18,727 nt of DNA from Anaerolineae bacterium (GTDB lineage Bacteria; Chloroflexota; Anaerolineae; JAADDB01), in contig WFQT01000112.1 in the NCBI GenBank assembly GCA_015486895.1, positions 1 through 18,727 of the forward strand, written 5' to 3'. A program made the position numbers and the translations under genes. Each line of letters begins with the position of its first letter. Position 1 is the stretch's first letter. Below the pieces are notes generated by a model. It was given only the letters and a program-made list of their open reading frames with translations. It did no database searches and was not told the origin of the DNA. Positions 14,943-18,727 of the stretch are shown here, piece after piece.

Positions 14943-15242
14943 ATCTTGTTCGAAGATGGGCGTTGCACTATGCCTTAAACTGACGTCTGGCTCTCACGGG
15001 TTGTGACTACTAAGGTTATCGTATTCTTTACCACCGATCGTGCAGATTCAAGACAAAGGAATCATGTAACTACGCAACCTACCTCGTCCGGCGATTGGAA
15101 ATCGCTGCCACCGTTGCGAAACCTGCCTGTGCAGGTTGCTTGCCAATCGCCGTAGGGCGATTTTGCAGGCGTTGCCGTGACTTATAGTCGCTGGGCTGGG
15201 TAGTTACGACGAGTTTGTTGTTCTGATCCTAAAGGAGTAATA
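14943..15242. other. Gene-free stretch carrying a multi-hairpin element
   Basis: No credible coding frame. The first 120 bp show nothing recognisable. The middle is filled by the structured element at 15066-15207. The end holds an AAAGGAG site (15231-15237) that belonged to the decayed CoA-transferase gene. Confidence 0.7.
15066..15207. repeat. 142-bp element of four consecutive hairpins within an outer inverted repeat
   Basis: Outer arms GTAACTAC (15066-15073) and GTAGTTAC (15200-15207) are exact inverted repeats. Inside lie four hairpins in order: GCGATT/AATCGC with a 3-nt loop (15091-15105), AACCTGC/GCAGGTT with loop CTGT (15120-15137), AATCGCC/GGCGATT with loop GTAG (15145-15162), and GTGACT/AGTCGC with loop TAT (15177-15191, one G-T pair). 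In addition GGCGATTGG (15090-15098) is perfectly complementary to CCAATCGCC (15143-15151), so hairpins one and three can unfold into one long-range stem. It may be a non-autonomous mobile repeat, a REP-like element or a structured RNA. Confidence 0.7.
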
Positions 15243-15521
15243 ATCATCTCCAGTGAACGGCCGTTGGATGGAATTTGCGCTATGGATTGCTCTTGAGAGT
15301 TGGCTGGTCCTTATGCTGCTATGGTATTGGTTGATATGAGCGCCGACGTCATTGAGATAGAACAACTGGATAGTGGTGATGTTACCATGTGCATTGTCGC
15401 TGGGCAGCTTGGAGTGCTTGGAGATTTTGGAGTGAGCGTAAGTCCAATCATACCTGGCTGCTCGCGGGGAGAGTTTGCGAGTCTGGCGTACATAAGCCTG
15501 ATTTCAAGTGGCAATCCATGA
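15243..15521 (+). pseudogene. Decayed start of a CaiB/BaiF family III CoA-transferase gene
   Basis: The frame reads PLDGICAMDCS, then a TGA stop (15294-15296), then ELAGPYAAMVLVDMSADVIE. Intact family members carry PL.GI.VLDLSRVLAGPYATMLLADLGADVIK at the N-terminus, so the match spans the stop. The stop falls where Arg is usual, fitting a CGA to TGA change. An AAAGGAG site (15231-15237) remains, but the codons at start distance are ATA, ATC and ATC, so the start codon is also lost. After about 15400 the frame stays open to 15521 without recognisable similarity, so the rest of the roughly 400-codon gene is deleted or replaced. These enzymes move CoA between organic acids; the remnant hints that an acid-activation gene once stood between the transporter and the dehydrogenase. 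Confidence 0.75.
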
Positions 15522-15610
15522 GTCTGCCCTTGCTTCGGGGACGCTTTTGACTGTTAAAGCCCTTTTCCCTACAATATGTTATCCTCAGTAATGTCGTTGG
15601 AGAGAAGTGG

Positions 15611-18505
15611 ATGATTATCGATGATCCCTATCGTGATTTAGAAGAAGCCTTGAAGCGCCGGGTATCCGGCGAAGTGTATTTTGATCAGATCACCCGCATT
15701 TTATATAGCAGTGATGCTAGTAACTACCAGATTGACCCCGTGGGCGTTGTTGTGCCGAAAAATGCTGACGATGTCGTGGCTGTGGTGAGCCTTTGCGCCG
15801 AGCATGGTGTACCGCTGCTGCCCCGGGGAAGCGGAAGCAGTTTAGCTGGGCAGGCAGTTGGCTCGGCAGTTATCATAGATTATACCAAGTACATGGATGC
15901 CATCTTGGAGGTCAACGTTGAAGAGGGATGGGCGCGTGCTCAGCCGGGCGTGGTGCTGGATCGGCTGAACCGGGCGACGAAGCAGTACGGTTGGCAGTTC
16001 GGTCCTGACCCGGCCAGCGCTGACCGAGCCACGATTGGCGGCATCGTCGGCAATAACGCTACCGGATCGCATTCCATCCTCTACGGCATGGCGGTGGACC
16101 ACACTTTGGCCACTGACGTTGTTCTATCTGATGGCTCTACAGCCACATTCCGGCAGCTAAACCTCGCGCAAGCACGGGCGAAAGGCAGCGGCGCTTCTCT
16201 GGAGGCCAAGCTGCATCGGGATATTCCGGCGCTTTTGCAGCAAAATCGGGCTGAGATCGATGCCCATTTTCCCAAGCACTGGCGCCGGGCCAGCGGTTAT
16301 AACTTAACGCATCTGACACGTTTGATGGATCAAGGGAAATTTAACTTGGCGCCATTGCTGGCCGGTTCCGAGGGAACTTTGGCTGCTATGACCACAGTAA
16401 CCTTGAATTTGGTGCGTAAACCATCAATGACTGCGCTCTTGATTCTCAACTTCGATGACTTGATCCAGGCTATGGAGATGACCAATGTCATCTTGGAGAA
16501 AAGCCCCTCGGCCGTGGAGCTTATGGACCGTACTATTTTGCAGGCAGCCCGCACTGTCCCTGCTTATAGTCGTCGGATGACTTTCGTAGATGGTGAACCG
16601 GAGGCTCTGCTGGCGGTGGAGTTCTACGGAGAAAGCGAAGCCGAGTTGCAGGCAAAGCTGGATGATCTAGAAGCACATTTACGTCGGCATGGCTATCGGG
16701 GGGTGGCCAGGCAGGCTCTTTCCTCTGAAGCTCAGTCAGATGTCTGGGCCATCCGCAAGGCGGGTTTAGGCTTGCTAATGAACGTTCACGGTGACTACAA
16801 GCCTATTGGGTTTATGGAAGACATTGCCGTCCCGGTAGATAAGTTAGCCCCTTACGTGCGGGATGTTCGTGACCTTTTGGCGGAATTTGGTACCCGTGGC
16901 TCTTTCTACGCCCACGCCAGCGCCGGCTGTTTGCATATTCGCCCTATGTTCAACCTGAAAGACACCAAAGAGATCGAGAAAATGCACCGGTTAGCCAGCG
17001 CTGCTTGCGATCTGGCGTTACGCTACGGCGGTGCCATGAGTGGTGAACACGGGGATGGCTTAGCCAGGAGTGAGTTTAACGCTCGTATTTTCGGCCCCCA
17101 ACTTTACGACCTATTGCGCAGAGTGAAAGCGACCTTTGACCCGCAGAATATCATGAACCCGGGTAAAATTGTTGACCCGCCGCCAATGACGGAGAATTTG
17201 CGCTACGGCTCTGACTACAAGACAACTGAATTCCCTACTTTTCTCGACTTCTCGGCGGAAATGGGTTTTGGTCGGGCGGTAGAAATGTGCAACGGCGCTG
17301 GCTCTTGCCACAAGTTGGATCTGGGCGTTATGTGCCCGACTTATCGGGCGACGCGAGATGAACGCGCTTCCACTCGTGGCCGGGCAAACGCGTTGCGGGC
17401 AGCCATTAGCGGCCATCTTCCTGACGGCTTGGATAACCGAGAGCTCTATGACATTCTCAGCCTCTGCGTTGGCTGCAAAGCGTGCAAAGCGGAATGCCCC
17501 TCCGCCGTAGACATGAACAAGCTAAAGACGGAATTCAAAGCGCAATATTATGAGCGGCACGGCTTACCGCTGCGCAACCGGCTGTTCGGGGACATTCATC
17601 GTTGGAGTAAAATAGCGGCGCCGGTGGTGCCTTTGGCGAACCTGGCACTGAAAGTGCCGCTGACACGCTGGGCCTTGCAACGAATTGGCGTGCACCCGGC
17701 CCGGCAGCTTCCTTCTTTTGCCCGTGAGACTTTTATCCATTGGTTTGAACATAAGCATCGTCCCCGGCAAGGCGAGCGAGGACAAGTGTTGCTCTTCCAT
17801 GACACTTTCATGAATTACAATGACCCGCATATCGGCCGGGCGGCGGTGCGTGTGCTGGAAGCGGCTGGATACGAGGTACTGGTAGAAAAGAAGTGTACCG
17901 GAGACGGCCGCCCATTGCTTTCTCAGGGGATGGTGAAGCAGGCGAAGAAGTACGCGGAGCGGAATATCCGGGTATTGCTTCCTTACGTGCGAGCTGGGAT
18001 TCCTATCCTCGGCATTGAGCCTAGCGCTATCTTGACGATGAAGGACGAATATCATGACTTGCTGCCAGGTCCGGAGACGGCAGAATTTACCACGGGGTTG
18101 TTGACTATCGATGAGTTCCTTGCTGACCTGCTGCATCGGGAGCCGCAAGCGTTGCCGTTTGACGGTGTACCCCGGAAAGCATTGCTGCACGGCCATTGCC
18201 ATCAAAAAGCGTTGGTCGGCACCGGTCCGGCCCGTTTCGTGCTGGAGTCTCTCCCCGGCTGGCAGGTGGATGAGGTGAAGGCGGGTTGTTGTGGCATGGC
18301 GGGTGCTTTCGGCTATGAGGTGGAGCATTTCGATATTTCGCACAAAATCGGCGAGGAATATTTGCTGCCGGCGGTGCGGGCGACCGACCCGGAGACTGTC
18401 ATCGTCGCCGACGGTACTTCCTGCCGCCAGCAGATCCTGGATTTCACCGGACGTCACGCCGTGCATTTGGTGGAAGCGGTGGCTATGGCGTTAGTGGCGT
18501 CATGA
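15611..18505 (+). CDS. FAD-linked 2-hydroxyacid dehydrogenase fused to Fe-S and CCG domains (GlcD/Dld/YdiJ-like)
   Basis: Likely oxidises a D-2-hydroxyacid (lactate, glycolate or 2-hydroxyglutarate type) and passes electrons through Fe-S clusters to a membrane carrier. The 964-aa protein combines parts that are separate subunits in GlcDEF. A PCMH-type FAD domain covers about 35-270 (PRGSGSSLAGQ at 71-81) and an FAD-oxidase C-terminal domain about 275-525 (GEHGDG at 478-483). A ferredoxin region holds Cys560, 566 and 575 plus Cys619, 622, 625 and 629 (CVGCKACKAECP). Two CCG-type domains follow. The first (about 715-820) keeps Cys762 but has GIEPSA where EPSC is usual; the second is intact (Cys863, 893, 894, 938). 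GGAG lies 8 nt before ATG. It resembles E. coli YdiJ in layout; the exact substrate is unknown. Confidence 0.92.
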   Translation: MIIDDPYRDLEEALKRRVSGEVYFDQITRILYSSDASNYQIDPVGVVVPKNADDVVAVVSLCAEHGVPLLPRGSGSSLAGQAVGSAVIIDYTKYMDAILEVNVEEGWARAQPGVVLDRLNRATKQYGWQFGPDPASADRATIGGIVGNNATGSHSILYGMAVDHTLATDVVLSDGSTATFRQLNLAQARAKGSGASLEAKLHRDIPALLQQNRAEIDAHFPKHWRRASGYNLTHLTRLMDQGKFNLAPLLAGSEGTLAAMTTVTLNLVRKPSMTALLILNFDDLIQAMEMTNVILEKSPSAVELMDRTILQAARTVPAYSRRMTFVDGEPEALLAVEFYGESEAELQAKLDDLEAHLRRHGYRGVARQALSSEAQSDVWAIRKAGLGLLMNVHGDYKPIGFMEDIAVPVDKLAPYVRDVRDLLAEFGTRGSFYAHASAGCLHIRPMFNLKDTKEIEKMHRLASAACDLALRYGGAMSGEHGDGLARSEFNARIFGPQLYDLLRRVKATFDPQNIMNPGKIVDPPPMTENLRYGSDYKTTEFPTFLDFSAEMGFGRAVEMCNGAGSCHKLDLGVMCPTYRATRDERASTRGRANALRAAISGHLPDGLDNRELYDILSLCVGCKACKAECPSAVDMNKLKTEFKAQYYERHGLPLRNRLFGDIHRWSKIAAPVVPLANLALKVPLTRWALQRIGVHPARQLPSFARETFIHWFEHKHRPRQGERGQVLLFHDTFMNYNDPHIGRAAVRVLEAAGYEVLVEKKCTGDGRPLLSQGMVKQAKKYAERNIRVLLPYVRAGIPILGIEPSAILTMKDEYHDLLPGPETAEFTTGLLTIDEFLADLLHREPQALPFDGVPRKALLHGHCHQKALVGTGPARFVLESLPGWQVDEVKAGCCGMAGAFGYEVEHFDISHKIGEEYLLPAVRATDPETVIVADGTSCRQQILDFTGRHAVHLVEAVAMALVAS

Positions 18506-18727
18506 GGAAACATGTTTTCCCCCTGGTGCTGCTGTTCTTGTTCATCCTGGCAGGGTGTCAGAAGCCGGTATCGACGGTTAAGGAGGAGACCAGGCACTGG
18601 GTGCGACCACCGTATCCGACTTTCACACCGACGCTATTATTCAGGCCGACACAAGTTCACGGGCCGGCCTTGACGGTCACGCTGACCGACACGCCTGTTC
18701 CCACCGTCACACCGACGGTAGACCCGG
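18502..18727 (+). CDS. Partial lipoprotein with Pro/Thr-rich segment, cut by window end
   Basis: The ATG at 18502 overlaps the dehydrogenase TGA stop as ATGA, so translation is probably coupled. The visible 75 codons encode a signal peptide MRKHVFPLVLLFLFILAGC with lipobox LAGC (lipidated Cys19). A segment rich in Thr and Pro follows from about residue 35 (PYPTFTPTLL, then TDTPVPTVTPTV). This is the same style of lipid anchor plus stiff linker as in the DUF5107 lipoprotein at 2437-4098. The functional domain lies beyond the window. No family can be assigned. Confidence 0.8.
   Translation, partial: MRKHVFPLVLLFLFILAGCQKPVSTVKEETRHWVRPPYPTFTPTLLFRPTQVHGPALTVTLTDTPVPTVTPTVDP

Noticed and set aside
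17564..18466. A 300-codon minus-strand frame inside the dehydrogenase gene
   Set aside because: It lies entirely within the clearly conserved Fe-S/CCG coding region on the plus strand and shows no family motif of its own.

Overview
The window looks like a chromosomal segment from a member of the Chloroflexota, probably an uncultured Anaerolineae-like lineage. This is an inference. It rests on lipoproteins and a TPR protein with long Pro/Thr/Ser-rich repeats, an archaeal-type tungstate/molybdate-binding protein, TTG and GTG starts beside strong GGAGG ribosome sites, and several families of short dispersed palindromic repeats between genes. No rRNA, tRNA, CRISPR array or complete mobile element was found.

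Left half (about 1-8.24 kb) is entirely on the minus strand. In transcription order it holds a solitary N4-cytosine-type DNA methyltransferase, obgE and nadD, packed as one operon (3-nt gap, then an 11-nt overlap). Next come a tungstate/molybdate-binding lipoprotein (wtpA) with its own promoter and a ModE-like palindromic operator, then a DUF5107 lipoprotein with its own promoter. Last is a membrane-anchored TPR protein translationally coupled (ATGA) to murI, glutamate racemase. These are housekeeping functions (GTPase/ribosome assembly, NAD synthesis, peptidoglycan precursor supply) mixed with accessory surface proteins.

Centre (8.24-9.84 kb) is a 1.6-kb stretch with no credible gene. It carries several short periodic or inverted repeats and a 15-nt sequence exactly complementary to a Bacillus-type 16S rRNA 3' tail.

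Right half (9.84-18.73 kb) is on the plus strand. It starts with a complete HAAT/Liv-type ABC transporter: livJ-like binding lipoprotein, an intrinsic terminator, then livH, livM, livG and livF. After it lies an 850-bp region with a hairpin repeat, an unusual 142-bp element made of four hairpins in a row, and the decayed start of a CaiB/BaiF CoA-transferase gene. This is followed by a 964-aa FAD-linked 2-hydroxyacid dehydrogenase fused to Fe-S and CCG domains, translationally coupled to a truncated Pro/Thr-rich lipoprotein gene at the window edge. The transporter, the CoA-transferase remnant and the hydroxyacid dehydrogenase suggest uptake and oxidation of amino acids or short organic acids, but the substrate cannot be read from the sequence.

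The points most worth following up are the multi-hairpin element at 15066-15207, the candidate ModE-type operator at 5225-5249, the dispersed roughly 10-bp-periodic repeats, and the degenerate first CCG domain of the dehydrogenase.
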